NCBI RefSeq assembly: GCF_900112795.1
Contig: NZ_FONA01000014.1
Coordinates: forward strand, 43,703 to 107,702
Origin: Thermophagus xiamenensis
Lineage (GTDB): Bacteria > Bacteroidota > Bacteroidia > Bacteroidales > Marinilabiliaceae
DNA length: 64,000 nt
Direction: 5' to 3'
This document shows, piece after piece, positions 1 to 8,409 of the stretch. The notes beneath the pieces are model-generated. The model had not been told where the DNA came from, ran no database searches, and was given only the letters and a program-made list of their open reading frames with translations. A program made the translations under genes and the position numbers. Positions within the stretch are counted from its first letter, which is position 1, and every line of letters starts with the position of its first letter.

Positions 1-1838
1 TTATCAAGCACATATAACGACTCAAATCCACTTACCAGTTTATTTTTAAGCGGTACGAGCGGATTAATTATTTTTTTGTAGGTACCGTCTTCCTGAAGGC
101 GAAGAACCCCAACGCCGTTGTCGACAAAAAACCAGATGTTGTTATAACGGTCTTGGTACAACTGAACAGGGAAAGGTCCATTGGGCAGGAAATAAGATTC
201 CAATTGATGTCTTTTAAATTTATTTCGTTCTGCTAATGTGTAAATCCCTTTGGATGACGTAAAAATAATGGTGTCATTAATTCTGGTTAAAGAAAATGCC
301 AAATAATCTTCAATGCCCCGGAAATGGTTATTTGTTTCAACCTGGATAATGCGGGAATAATCATCAGAAAATGTAACTCTGTAAAGGCCTTTCAATCCAT
401 GAGCAACCCATAAGGTTGTATCCGATTCCCATTCAATAAATCGTGATGATTCATAAAAACCTTCAACCGCTTTAAAGTATTTCCAGAAGCCTTTCTTGTC
501 ACGTTTCAGAAGAACCAGTCCGGTATAGGTCCCTGCCACCATAAGATTTTTGTTGCCGGGAACGTATCTGAATGTCCATCCACCGTTGAGACCGGGTGGT
601 GAAATAGGCTCGGCATATTCTCCTTCAATGCGGAAAATCCCCAGGTTATGTCCCATAAGCAGTTCACCGGTATTTTCATCCACGAACAGCGACCAAACCT
701 GACCATTGGAATTTTTCACTAAATGAAAATCGGTCCTGTCTTTGATGGGGCTTCGAAATTTATCTTGTGTTATGGTGTAAAGGGCTTGATTGGTCCCCAA
801 GTAAAAGTGGTCGTCTTTTTTAATCATGCAATAGCCCGTACCAATATCAAAATATCCCTGGATAAAGCTTACTGCGGAATTGTAGCTAATTCTTGCGATG
901 CCATTATCCAGAGCAGCCCAAATATTTTTTTGCTGATCAACAAAGAGATCAAGTACGGTATTGTTGTTTAACCCTTTATCTTTTCCGGCAATCATTTTTA
1001 TGATTCCTGTAGTATCAACAATGACCACTCCCGATTGAATTGTGCCAAAAACAAGATCTCCACCGGCTCCGGTTCCGCAAAAAATATTGGATTTTTTCAA
1101 ATAGTTATTGGCCGGAACGTCCCATGCTTTTATTTCCGTCATATTCCATCGGTAAAGACCATCGTCCATGGTGCCAATTACTATTTCATTGTCAGAAACA
1201 GGAAGTATAGCGCTAATGGTCTTTCCCGAAAATATTTTACCCCCCGATATTTTAAAAAGCTTGTCGTTACGAAGCTCCATCAATCCATCCATGTCGTCAT
1301 GTGCCAACAACATTCCATTAACCAGAAATATCTCTGATATTCGCGAATTGGAAGGGATAAAATCTACAGACGTATTGGGTGTATAAATACAAAGACCATT
1401 ATGGGATTGAAAAATTATTTGATTATCTTTTTTTATAATGTTCCAATAATCCCCCAAATCAGGAATATTATACTTATCGCTTAAGGATTGGTATTGAAAA
1501 TTACCCGTTGAGTCTTTAGAATAGAAGCCAAATTCATCGGCAGCCCCTATATAAATCCGACCCTTGTCTACAAAAACTGATCGGGTAAGATTATTCATAA
1601 GATTGGGATGAGAAGGAAGCATTCGCCAATGGGTGCCATCAAATTCCAAAAGGCCACCGTTATTGGCGAAATATAACAAACCGTTGTCCGCCTGAGATAT
1701 ATTCCAGTTTTGTCTGTCGCCTCTATATTCTTGTCGGCTGTAATATTGAATGTCAGAAATACCATATTCAACCGGATTAGGGCGTACAAGGGATACAAAG
1801 CACAAATAGAAAATTAAAGAAAGTGTTTTTTTCGCCAT
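1..1838 (-). CDS. Beta-propeller sensor-domain protein, 3' end outside window
   Basis: The frame is open from an ATG at 1838 through the left edge of the window, about 612 codons with no stop. The product starts with a signal peptide (MAKKTLSLIFYLCFVSLV) and then shows repeated blades of the kind found in ligand-binding sensor domains of two-component-type propellers, for example YFANNGGLLEFDGTHWRML near residue 55, IYIGAADEFGFY, IVIGTMDDGLYRW and IWAALDNGIARI. In Bacteroidota this periplasmic propeller is usually followed by a Y_Y_Y domain, a membrane segment and either a LuxR-type HTH or a histidine kinase; that part lies outside the window, so the output domain is unknown. The start codon sits at the end of a dispersed repeat. 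The family assignment is confident; the full architecture is inference. Confidence 0.8.
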   Translation of the reverse strand, partial: MAKKTLSLIFYLCFVSLVRPNPVEYGISDIQYYSRQEYRGDRQNWNISQADNGLLYFANNGGLLEFDGTHWRMLPSHPNLMNNLTRSVFVDKGRIYIGAADEFGFYSKDSTGNFQYQSLSDKYNIPDLGDYWNIIKKDNQIIFQSHNGLCIYTPNTSVDFIPSNSRISEIFLVNGMLLAHDDMDGLMELRNDKLFKISGGKIFSGKTISAILPVSDNEIVIGTMDDGLYRWNMTEIKAWDVPANNYLKKSNIFCGTGAGGDLVFGTIQSGVVIVDTTGIIKMIAGKDKGLNNNTVLDLFVDQQKNIWAALDNGIARISYNSAVSFIQGYFDIGTGYCMIKKDDHFYLGTNQALYTITQDKFRSPIKDRTDFHLVKNSNGQVWSLFVDENTGELLMGHNLGIFRIEGEYAEPISPPGLNGGWTFRYVPGNKNLMVAGTYTGLVLLKRDKKGFWKYFKAVEGFYESSRFIEWESDTTLWVAHGLKGLYRVTFSDDYSRIIQVETNNHFRGIEDYLAFSLTRINDTIIFTSSKGIYTLAERNKFKRHQLESYFLPNGPFPVQLYQDRYNNIWFFVDNGVGVLRLQEDGTYKKIINPLVPLKNKLVSGFESLYVLD

Positions 1839-1998
1839 TAGAATATGATTTATCTAATTCATTGGTCGAATGGAACTAAAGTGAGTTAAGTCATATGTTT
1901 TAGTATTTAGTACTTAGTTCTTAGAGTATAGTGTAATCAACACTAATGACTAATGCCTCTTCGCTAACTACTATAAGTCTATTTCTGCCAGTGCATTC
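1839..1998 (-). repeat. Dispersed repeat, G-T-P copy (copy 1)
   Basis: Read on the minus strand this copy has a weak GCACTGGCAGAA remnant, then a tract of ACTAAT/CATTAGT words, then AGTTCCATTCGACCAATGAA and an AT-rich end that runs into the ATG at 1838. The same module order is seen at 43428-43582 and 44621-44774. It fills most of the space between the sensor gene and the OmpA/PD40 gene. Confidence 0.6.
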
Positions 1999-2059
1999 TT
2001 TATGCAAATTTTTGTTATGACTAAAAAAAATGTTTTGAGTCATTGCAAGTTAACAAAAT

Positions 2060-4036
2060 TTAAAGAATTCTCATCTCTGTTCTTCGGTTGTTGGCTCTTC
2101 CTTCTTCCGTTTGGTTGGTATCGACAGGTCGGCTGAATCCATAGCCCTTATATTCTAGGCGGGTTTTGTCAATACCCTGACTTATTAAATAATCATAAAC
2201 TGCTTTGGCCCTGTTTAAAGAGAGTTTAAGGTTATACGCTTCGGAACCTACGTTATCGGTATGCCCTTCGATTCTAATACGCACCTGGGGATTGCTTTCC
2301 AGGAAGGAAACAACTTCTTGTAGTTCAATGGTCGACTGGGGTTTAAGGGTATAAGAATCGGTTTCGAAAAATATATTTTCGAGGCGAATGGATGCGCCCG
2401 GTTTAATGGGTTGGAGGGCTATGTCTAAGTAGTAGGGTTTATCTAACGGATGTTCTCCTTTGAGGTTAAAATTGCCGGAATAGAACAGATAACCGGGATG
2501 TTCCGCTTTAAAAGCATATTCTCCACCCGTAGGTAAACATACAAGAAATTGTCCTGAAAAACTGTTGCCTTCGGATGTTACCACAACTTCTTGAGTCTCC
2601 AGATTAATAAGATCAAATTGAGCAGGAAGAACTTCTCCAGTTTCGGCATCAAAAACTTTTCCTTTAACATAAAGTACAGGTTTGGGCTGAAATATTTCCG
2701 GCAATTCAAAGCTGTAAATATCTTTACCCAATGTATTGGCACTTTTCCCATCGGACGAGAAATAGGCTTTAGTTCCCCTGGCCGTTACTATTAAACCTAT
2801 TTCATCTTTTTCAGAGTTAATGGGATATCCCATATTTTGTGGTTCAGACCATTTGCCGTCACTCATTTTCCGGCTTACGAAAAGGTCCATACCACCAAGG
2901 CCCGGATGCCCGTTAGAGGAAAAATAGAGGGTTTGTCCGTCGTGATGCAGAAACGGTGAATTTTCATCTTTAGGTGAGTTTACCGGCTTTCCAAGGTTTT
3001 CAAGATTTCCAAACCAAGGGGTACCATCCTCCTTATAGCCCATAAGTGTTGCTTTCCAAATATCTTTACCGCCTTCGCCATCCGGACGGGTACTGATGAA
3101 GTAAAGGGTTCGTCCATCGGCAGCAAAATGAGGCTGGCTTTCCCAATAGGGGGAATTCACCGGTGCGCCTATATTTACAGGTTCACTCCACCCATTCAGA
3201 GTTTTTCGGGAATAGTAAATATCGCAGCTGCCTTTTGAGTCGGACCGTCCACAGCCGGTAAAAAACATATGGTTACCATCGGCCGATAAAGTCTGTGCCC
3301 CTTCATTGCTGTTGGTATTGATTTTTCCGGGCAAAAGTTGGCGGGACATCCATTGTCCCACGCTGTCTGCATAAGATATATAGAAATCTTCCTGGTAAAA
3401 CATTGAGGATTTGGGTAATTCTCCGCCCTGTTCCATATATAACTTCATATCACGGGGGAAAAGAACGGTGATGACCATGGTTTGTTCATCGGCTGTGAGG
3501 CTCGGCCAATATTCATCGAAGTCGCTGTTTAGGGCAGGACCTTCATTTTTTAATTCTATATCGAAAGGATTATTCATTATCTGTTTGACAAATAGGATAT
3601 GGTTAATCATACTGTCCGCTCTTTTGTGGGCATTCTTATTGGGATTGATGATTCTATATTGATGAAGGTAATCTATTGCCATGTCGTACTTTTGGGATAA
3701 GAAAGCCGCATTGGCAATGTTAAAATAGGTAGGTGGAAAGAAGGTGGAATCAATTTTCAATGCTTGCTGCAGTATTTCAATTTCTTTTTCCCAATTTTTT
3801 TGTGAGTGATAGAGGTCTCCCAACAATAGCATAGGCTCAATGAATTCCGGTGCCCTGCTTATGGCCTTTTCTAGCAATTCTTTGGCTTGGGAATAATTAC
3901 CGGCGGCATAGGCATCACGGCCCTGTTCATAAATTTTGATGATCCGTTTTTTGTCTATGCTATATCTGTTTTGAGCCTTAGTGCTTATAGTACACATAAT
4001 TATCATGACTACCAGAATTCCGGCGTATCGCTTCAT
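2060..4036 (-). CDS. OmpA-family protein with TPR and PD40 repeats
   Basis: This 658-residue envelope protein starts with a signal peptide (MKRYAGILVVMIIMCTISTKA). Residues about 30-135 form TPR-like helices (AAGNYSQAKELLEKAI, QKNWEKEIEILQQAL). Residues about 170-450 carry WD40-like PD40 blades (NEGAQTLSADGNHMFFTG, GRTLYFISTRPDGEGGKDIW, GQTLYFSSNGHPGLGGMDLF). A short carboxypeptidase-regulatory-like segment follows, and residues about 550-658 are an OmpA peptidoglycan-binding domain (IEGHTDNVGSEAYNLKLS, NNRRTEM). The order TPR-PD40-OmpA is common in Bacteroidota, where relatives are linked to the cell envelope, including PorE-like proteins of Type IX secretion. A Type IX role here is possible because a secreted substrate is encoded at 30376, but nothing in the sequence proves it. 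Confidence 0.9.
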   Translation of the reverse strand: MKRYAGILVVMIIMCTISTKAQNRYSIDKKRIIKIYEQGRDAYAAGNYSQAKELLEKAISRAPEFIEPMLLLGDLYHSQKNWEKEIEILQQALKIDSTFFPPTYFNIANAAFLSQKYDMAIDYLHQYRIINPNKNAHKRADSMINHILFVKQIMNNPFDIELKNEGPALNSDFDEYWPSLTADEQTMVITVLFPRDMKLYMEQGGELPKSSMFYQEDFYISYADSVGQWMSRQLLPGKINTNSNEGAQTLSADGNHMFFTGCGRSDSKGSCDIYYSRKTLNGWSEPVNIGAPVNSPYWESQPHFAADGRTLYFISTRPDGEGGKDIWKATLMGYKEDGTPWFGNLENLGKPVNSPKDENSPFLHHDGQTLYFSSNGHPGLGGMDLFVSRKMSDGKWSEPQNMGYPINSEKDEIGLIVTARGTKAYFSSDGKSANTLGKDIYSFELPEIFQPKPVLYVKGKVFDAETGEVLPAQFDLINLETQEVVVTSEGNSFSGQFLVCLPTGGEYAFKAEHPGYLFYSGNFNLKGEHPLDKPYYLDIALQPIKPGASIRLENIFFETDSYTLKPQSTIELQEVVSFLESNPQVRIRIEGHTDNVGSEAYNLKLSLNRAKAVYDYLISQGIDKTRLEYKGYGFSRPVDTNQTEEGRANNRRTEMRIL

Positions 4037-4135
4037 TATAATCAGTTTTATTTTCGTAATAGTTTTGGTTTGGATAAAAACCGCAAGGCTTACCCTTCTT
4101 TTTATCTTAACACAGGATTTTTCAATGTTTTATTT

Positions 4136-4879
4136 TCAATGTATTTGATTTCCCTTTTCAATAGCTTTTCTGGTATTATCCATTAAAGCTTCCGGATTGT
4201 CTGTAAAATCCGTGGGATCAATAGGTGGGTGAATAACCAAAGCAGCTCGTCCCGGAACAATGTTCATGAAACCACGTCTTTTAATACGCCATGAGTTGAT
4301 AATAGTTACGGGAAGGATAGGACGCTGTAGATCTAAAGCCAACTTAAAAGCGCCGCGTTTAAAAGGTCGCATTTTTTCTGAATTACTGCGTGTTCCTTCG
4401 GGAAATATAACAACCGAAGTACCTCCTGTGAGTTTTTTTCTGGCTTCTTCTAGAGATTTCATTGCATTACGCGGTGAAGTGCGATCGATAAATATATGTC
4501 CTACTTTTTCGCTGGCAAATCCGATAAAAGGAATTTTCCTTAATTCCTTTTTCATGATCCATTTAAAATAGATGCCCAAATAACCATAAAGCATGAAAAT
4601 ATCAAACCCGGTTTGATGGTTGGCTACTATAACATATGATTGTTTTGGAGAAATATGATGCCGTCCGTGTACTTTTACTATAACAGGGGTTAGCCAACAA
4701 GTTATTTTTGCCCAGGCCTTTCCCCAGAAATCACCGGCACCCGGTGATATTAGAATAGAAAATAATGCTGCAAAAATGGCGCATATTAAAGAATTGATTA
4801 AAAAAAGAGGAACAAATATCAACCATTTGTATATCTGATAAAACCAATACCACCACGAAACTGATAATTTTTTTGACAT
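4136..4879 (-). CDS. plsC: 1-acyl-sn-glycerol-3-phosphate acyltransferase
   Basis: The product is an LPLAT-family enzyme that transfers the second acyl chain to lysophosphatidic acid in phospholipid synthesis at the inner membrane. The catalytic HX4D motif is visible as NHQTGFD, and the substrate-binding motif as FPEGTRSNSEKMRPFKRGAF. An N-terminal hydrophobic segment (FVPLFLINSLICAIFAALFS) anchors it. I chose the ATG at 4879 (MSKKLSVSWW), giving 247 residues; an upstream in-frame ATG at 4951 would add 24 residues that do not look like the family. It sits about 100 bp downstream of no obvious partner and is transcribed towards the OmpA gene. Confidence 0.88.
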   Translation of the reverse strand: MSKKLSVSWWYWFYQIYKWLIFVPLFLINSLICAIFAALFSILISPGAGDFWGKAWAKITCWLTPVIVKVHGRHHISPKQSYVIVANHQTGFDIFMLYGYLGIYFKWIMKKELRKIPFIGFASEKVGHIFIDRTSPRNAMKSLEEARKKLTGGTSVVIFPEGTRSNSEKMRPFKRGAFKLALDLQRPILPVTIINSWRIKRRGFMNIVPGRAALVIHPPIDPTDFTDNPEALMDNTRKAIEKGNQIH

Positions 4880-5015
4880 ATTTGGGGTTTTGAAAAATAA
4901 AGGCTTTTTACCTACTTTTACAGTAAAATTAAAGCTATACAAAAATAGCATATTTCATATCAAGGACGAATTAAGTTCAGGTAAAAATAAAATTGATGAA
5001 AAAGATATCGGAATC

Positions 5016-5047
5016 CTTTAATATATAAAAGAAATACATTACTTTTG
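5016..5047 (+). promoter_or_regulatory. Bacteroidota-type promoter of rplS
   Basis: A TACTTTTG -7 element at 5040-5047 is preceded 20 bases upstream by CTTT (5016-5019), close to the primary-sigma consensus TTTG-N19-21-TAnnTTTG of Bacteroidota. The same -7 octamer precedes rpsF at 49609-49616. Confidence 0.7.
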
Positions 5048-5129
5048 CAGCCGATTCGTGCAATCTCTTACTGAACAGAGGGGTCATGTAATATTGCACG
5101 GTTAAGTTAAATCTTCAAAAGCACAGAAA
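5048..5129 (+). promoter_or_regulatory. Structured 5' leader of rplS, candidate L19 autoregulatory element
   Basis: The untranslated leader contains an 8-bp inverted repeat, CGTGCAAT (5057-5064) and ATTGCACG (5093-5100). A small inner hairpin lies between the arms, CTCT (5065-5068) with AGAG (5077-5080). A folded leader just ahead of a single ribosomal protein gene suggests feedback control by L19. Ribosomal leader motifs have been proposed for several Bacteroidota ribosomal genes; whether this one matches a known model I cannot test here. Confidence 0.45.
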
Positions 5130-5477
5130 ATGGATTTGATTAAAGTTGCTGAAGAGGCCTTTAAAACAGGGGTAGAACTTCCCGCATTCGGCGCTGGTGA
5201 TACTATTTCGGTTCACTACAAAATTAAAGAGGGAAATAAAGAAAGAGTTCAGGTTTTCCGCGGTACAGTTATTCAAATTAAAGGAAGTGGTAATAACAAA
5301 CGTTTTACCGTTCGGAAAATTTCCAACAATGTCGGAATTGAACGTATCTTTCCCATGAATTCCCCTTTTATCGAAAAAGTGGAAGTTAACCGCAGAGGTA
5401 AAGTTCGGCGTAAGAGAATTTACTACTTCCGTGAGCTTACCGGTAAAAAAGCCCGTATTAAAGAGAAAAGAGTTTAA
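5130..5477 (+). CDS. rplS: 50S ribosomal protein L19
   Basis: The product has 115 residues, the normal L19 length, with typical segments FGAGDTISVHYKIKEGNKER, VQVFRGTVIQIKGSG and GIERIFPMNSPFIEKVEVNR. L19 lies at the 30S-50S interface of the ribosome. The gene stands alone here, with its own promoter at 5016-5047, a structured leader and a strong terminator immediately after the stop, so it is a monocistronic unit. The basic tail KKARIKEKRV is as expected. Confidence 0.98.
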   Translation: MDLIKVAEEAFKTGVELPAFGAGDTISVHYKIKEGNKERVQVFRGTVIQIKGSGNNKRFTVRKISNNVGIERIFPMNSPFIEKVEVNRRGKVRRKRIYYFRELTGKKARIKEKRV

Positions 5478-5520
5478 TTTTTTCCGACCAATTTTTGGGA
5501 AAGAATTGTTAGAACTTACG

Positions 5521-5547
5521 AACCATCCATTTGTGGATGGTTTTTTT
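5521..5547 (+). terminator. Rho-independent terminator after rplS
   Basis: A perfect 9-bp stem, AACCATCCA (5521-5529) and TGGATGGTT (5534-5542), closes a TTTG loop. A T-run follows to 5547, about 43 bases after the rplS stop. Confidence 0.9.
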
Positions 5548-5649
5548 GTTTTTGTCTGCCAGATTTTTGTTTTACCTTTTTCTTATTGTTACCTCTGTCA
5601 GTATGATTGAAAATTTTCAGGGATTACGATATAAGATGTCAGGTCAACC

Positions 5650-6570
5650 TCATTTTTTATGATTGTGCCATACATCTTGAAGTAAGAGTGCTCTTCCCCT
5701 GAACTCTGTTCTGAAAGCTTCAATGGCACCCCTGTCTGCTACGGTAACATAAACGGTTTTACCATCCTTTCCGCCAAATGCGACGTTGGTAGGCTGGTCT
5801 CCTTTCAGTACAACTTCTCTTATTAGCTTGCCATCGGGTGATATAATGGCAACCGTTCCTTTGTTGAAGCGGGCCACATACAGATTTCCTTTTTCGTCGC
5901 ATCGCATGCCATCAAATCCGTAGTCAGCAAATTTGATAAGGAGTCGTTTGTTGGCAAGTGTTCCGTCGTCTTGGATGTCGAAAACCCAAATATTTCTTTG
6001 ATTAGATTCATTGACATAAAGCAATTTTTCATCGGGCGATAATTCAATACCGTTTACAGTCCCCATGTTTTGCATTAGAAGTTTTAATTTGCCGCTTTGG
6101 TCGGTCATCCATATTCTTCCGGAATTATTTTCCCAGTCGGGGTCACTGGCATAAACGACCCCTTTTGAGCTGATGGCAATATCGTTGGGTTGACTCATTT
6201 GTGGGTTATGAGCCAACACTGAAATGGATTTGGTGTTTATGTCAATTTGCAATATGTTGTGTCCCGTATAGTCGGCAACCAAAAGTGTTTCATTTTTCCA
6301 CAAACGAATTCCGTTACCTGTGCTGCCTTCCGGTAAATCTACAAATAATCCGTGCGAGCCGTCCGGCTTTACAAAGCCTATGGTTCCCTGATGACGGTAA
6401 TTTACGGCGTAAAGCGTTCCATTGGGCGATACCGCAGGTCCTTCGGCCAAATCCATAAAGACTGAATCAGGGGTGATGTCAAAGCTCTCGTAAAGAGGGG
6501 TCAGAGCCGTTGCTTCTGAAAATTGAGCAAAGAGGACTATGGTTGTTAATATTGTGGTTAGCTGTTTCAT
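5650..6570 (-). CDS. Secreted SMP-30/gluconolactonase-like beta-propeller protein
   Basis: I take the ATG at 6570, which gives a clear signal peptide (MKQLTTILTTIVLFAQFSEA) and 306 residues. The rest is a six-bladed propeller of the SMP-30/gluconolaconase/LRE or NHL type, with blades such as EGPAVSPNGTLYAVNYRHQG, NDIAISSKGVVYASDPDWEN, VNGIELSPDEKLLYVNESNQ and FDGMRCDEKGNLYVARFNKG. Family members hydrolyse lactones with a divalent metal, and the E, N and D positions in those segments are in the usual places. The physiological substrate cannot be read from the sequence. A 42-bp gap separates it from the YigZ gene upstream, so the two may be co-transcribed. Confidence 0.85.
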   Translation of the reverse strand: MKQLTTILTTIVLFAQFSEATALTPLYESFDITPDSVFMDLAEGPAVSPNGTLYAVNYRHQGTIGFVKPDGSHGLFVDLPEGSTGNGIRLWKNETLLVADYTGHNILQIDINTKSISVLAHNPQMSQPNDIAISSKGVVYASDPDWENNSGRIWMTDQSGKLKLLMQNMGTVNGIELSPDEKLLYVNESNQRNIWVFDIQDDGTLANKRLLIKFADYGFDGMRCDEKGNLYVARFNKGTVAIISPDGKLIREVVLKGDQPTNVAFGGKDGKTVYVTVADRGAIEAFRTEFRGRALLLQDVWHNHKK

Positions 6571-6611
6571 GATGGTTATTGTTTTGCCCCGAATAGTAAA
6601 TTCGTGATATA

Positions 6612-7235
6612 TCACCTTTTGATAGGCGGTTCTTTATCCTCAATTACCTCTATGCCAAAGCTTTTTTGGAAGCGATCTATGATAGATTCGAATTTTGATT
6701 CTCTGACGGCAAGCGTCATGTTGCAATCGGCTTCGAACTTTTGGGCGTTAATAGTCAGTTCCTCATCATTAACCACGCGCATGACCTGATTCATCATGTT
6801 GTAGGGAAACCGAACGGAAAAAGATTTTTTTACCGTACATTGTATTAACTCAGCTTTTTCAAGGGCATCGGCGGTAGCTGCTTTATAGGCCTGTATCAGG
6901 CCTCCTGTTCCCAGTTTTATTCCCCCGAAATAACGTACCACCACAACCAGAATATTGGTGAGCCCGAAGGAATGTATTTGACCAAGAATGGGTTTACCGG
7001 CTGTTCCGGAAGGTTCGCCGTCATCGTTCATCCTGAAGTTGTTACCATCGAGGCCAAGTTCCCATGCAAAGCAATGATGCCTGGCATCGTGATACCTTTT
7101 CTTTAGATTTTCGATGTGAGTTTTTATCTCTTCCTCCGTTTGAACCGGAAATCCGTAAGCTAAAAATTTACTTCCCTTTTCTTTATAAATCCCCTCTACC
7201 GGTTTTTTGATGGTTGTATAATAATCCTTTTCCAT
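6612..7235 (-). CDS. YigZ/IMPACT family protein
   Basis: The 207-residue product matches the UPF0029/IMPACT family. Its N-terminal domain carries the signature segments KKRYHDARHHCFAWELG, MNDDGEPSGTAGKPIL and VVVVRYFGGIKLGTGGLIQA, and a smaller C-terminal domain (residues about 140-205) has the EF-G-like fold typical of YigZ. Eukaryotic IMPACT acts on the GCN2 stress kinase; the bacterial function is not established. It is followed by the SMP-30-like gene on the same strand. Confidence 0.92.
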   Translation of the reverse strand: MEKDYYTTIKKPVEGIYKEKGSKFLAYGFPVQTEEEIKTHIENLKKRYHDARHHCFAWELGLDGNNFRMNDDGEPSGTAGKPILGQIHSFGLTNILVVVVRYFGGIKLGTGGLIQAYKAATADALEKAELIQCTVKKSFSVRFPYNMMNQVMRVVNDEELTINAQKFEADCNMTLAVRESKFESIIDRFQKSFGIEVIEDKEPPIKR

Positions 7236-7579
7236 AAAGCTGTTTACGTATTGGACAAGGTTGCATTATCTTGTTTAAAATGAGTACTTCAAAAATAGGA
7301 AAATATCGGTAAACCCAATCAGAATAAGCTAAAGGAATAGAAAAGTTAACATAAATGGATCGGAAAAATAGCCAAAGGCAGAAGCCGATCAGTTATTTTA
7401 GACCGGCTTCCGATTATTCATAATATTTGGAGGGTTATATTATGACATCTTTACGTTGTTATGCTCGTTGCATTTAAATATGCTTGTCAAAACAGAACAA
7501 TTCTTTTTACATGATATTTTCTTTATTTATTATTTATTGCAAAATATCATCAACTTTACACATTTTCATGTTTTTGCAT
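7236..7579. other. Intergenic region with one imperfect hairpin
   Basis: No gene is visible in these 344 bases. An imperfect inverted repeat, GAAGCCGATC (7381-7390) and GACCGGCTTC (7401-7410), could be a transcript end for the minus-strand oxidoreductase gene, but no clean T-run follows on that strand. On the minus strand TATTTTTG at 7297-7290 is a possible -7 element for the YigZ gene, with no good -33 partner. Confidence 0.4.
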
Positions 7580-8185
7580 CTAAACGGAAATTTGATGCAT
7601 CCTGGAAAAAATGGAATTATAATTTTGTAATGCTTTTTCAATATATTGTTTCTTTATTTCCGGTGAAGAATCAGATATCCTTGGATAAAAGTAATGACCG
7701 GCTATTTCTATTCCGCAAAAGCCGAAAACTTCATCACCATGAATTTGCCTGAAAGCATCAAGAATACCCTTTTTTTCATATTCTTCGACCGAATTGCCCA
7801 TGGATGTGTGCAAAACCACTTTCTTTCCTTTAAGTAATCCCTCCGGACCATTGGAGCTTATTTTAAAAGCAAAGCCATTTGTTAATACTCGGTCAAAATA
7901 GCCTTTTAAGATTGCAGGAAAGCTACCCCACCACAGCGGGTATATAAATGAAATAATATCTGCTTCTTTAATCAGAGTTTGTTCACGGTAAATATCCTCA
8001 GGAATGCGACCTTCCTTGATTTGACCCAAATCTTCATTAGTAAGAATCGGATTAAAATCAATATCATACAAATTACGTCGAATTGGGTTTATTTTATGGT
8101 TGAGGCTTTCAGCGGCGAGAGCTTCGGCCAATGCATTGCTGAAACTATTTTGGTTGGGATGAGCACTAATTATTAAATGTTGCAT
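7580..8185 (-). CDS. Flavodoxin-fold NAD(P)H:quinone-type oxidoreductase
   Basis: The 201-residue product belongs to the flavodoxin-like NAD(P)H dehydrogenase (quinone) family, related to KefF, YwrO and MdaB. The FMN phosphate-binding start is MQHLIISAHPNQNSFSNALA, followed by IKEADIISFIYPLWWGSFPA and LKGYFDRVLTNGFAF, which contact the flavin. The C-terminal part (VFGFCGIEIAGHYFYPRI) also fits the family. Likely role: two-electron reduction of quinones or other electrophiles in the cytosol. It stands alone, with no clear operon partner. Confidence 0.88.
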   Translation of the reverse strand: MQHLIISAHPNQNSFSNALAEALAAESLNHKINPIRRNLYDIDFNPILTNEDLGQIKEGRIPEDIYREQTLIKEADIISFIYPLWWGSFPAILKGYFDRVLTNGFAFKISSNGPEGLLKGKKVVLHTSMGNSVEEYEKKGILDAFRQIHGDEVFGFCGIEIAGHYFYPRISDSSPEIKKQYIEKALQNYNSIFSRMHQISV

Positions 8186-8346
8186 GTTTTTCTTTTTTGA
8201 TGATGTTCACTCTTCAAATCTTTCTTTTCTTTTTTTGGTCTCTTTAAATGTATGAGATTTACTAAAAAAGAGGGTTACAAAAATAAGGGTTTGTTTTTAA
8301 TTAGAACAATTCTAAATAATAAAGTTTCATAATCGGGTCCAAAAGA

Positions 8347-8379
8347 GTTGAATTTTAAGGGTTGATGATATTATCTTTG
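8347..8379 (+). promoter_or_regulatory. Bacteroidota-type promoter of the SNF2 gene
   Basis: GTTG (8347-8350), a 21-base spacer and TATCTTTG (8372-8379) match the Bacteroidota primary promoter. It decides the start codon: the upstream in-frame ATG at 8362 lies before the -7 element, so the first ATG in the transcript is at 8410. Confidence 0.65.
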
Positions 8380-8409
8380 CTGATTTTGGAAATAGCAAAT
8401 CAAGACAAA

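Noticed and set aside
8362..8409. Longer SNF2 start at 8362
   Set aside because: The -7 element TATCTTTG at 8372-8379 lies after this ATG, so the transcript would not contain it.
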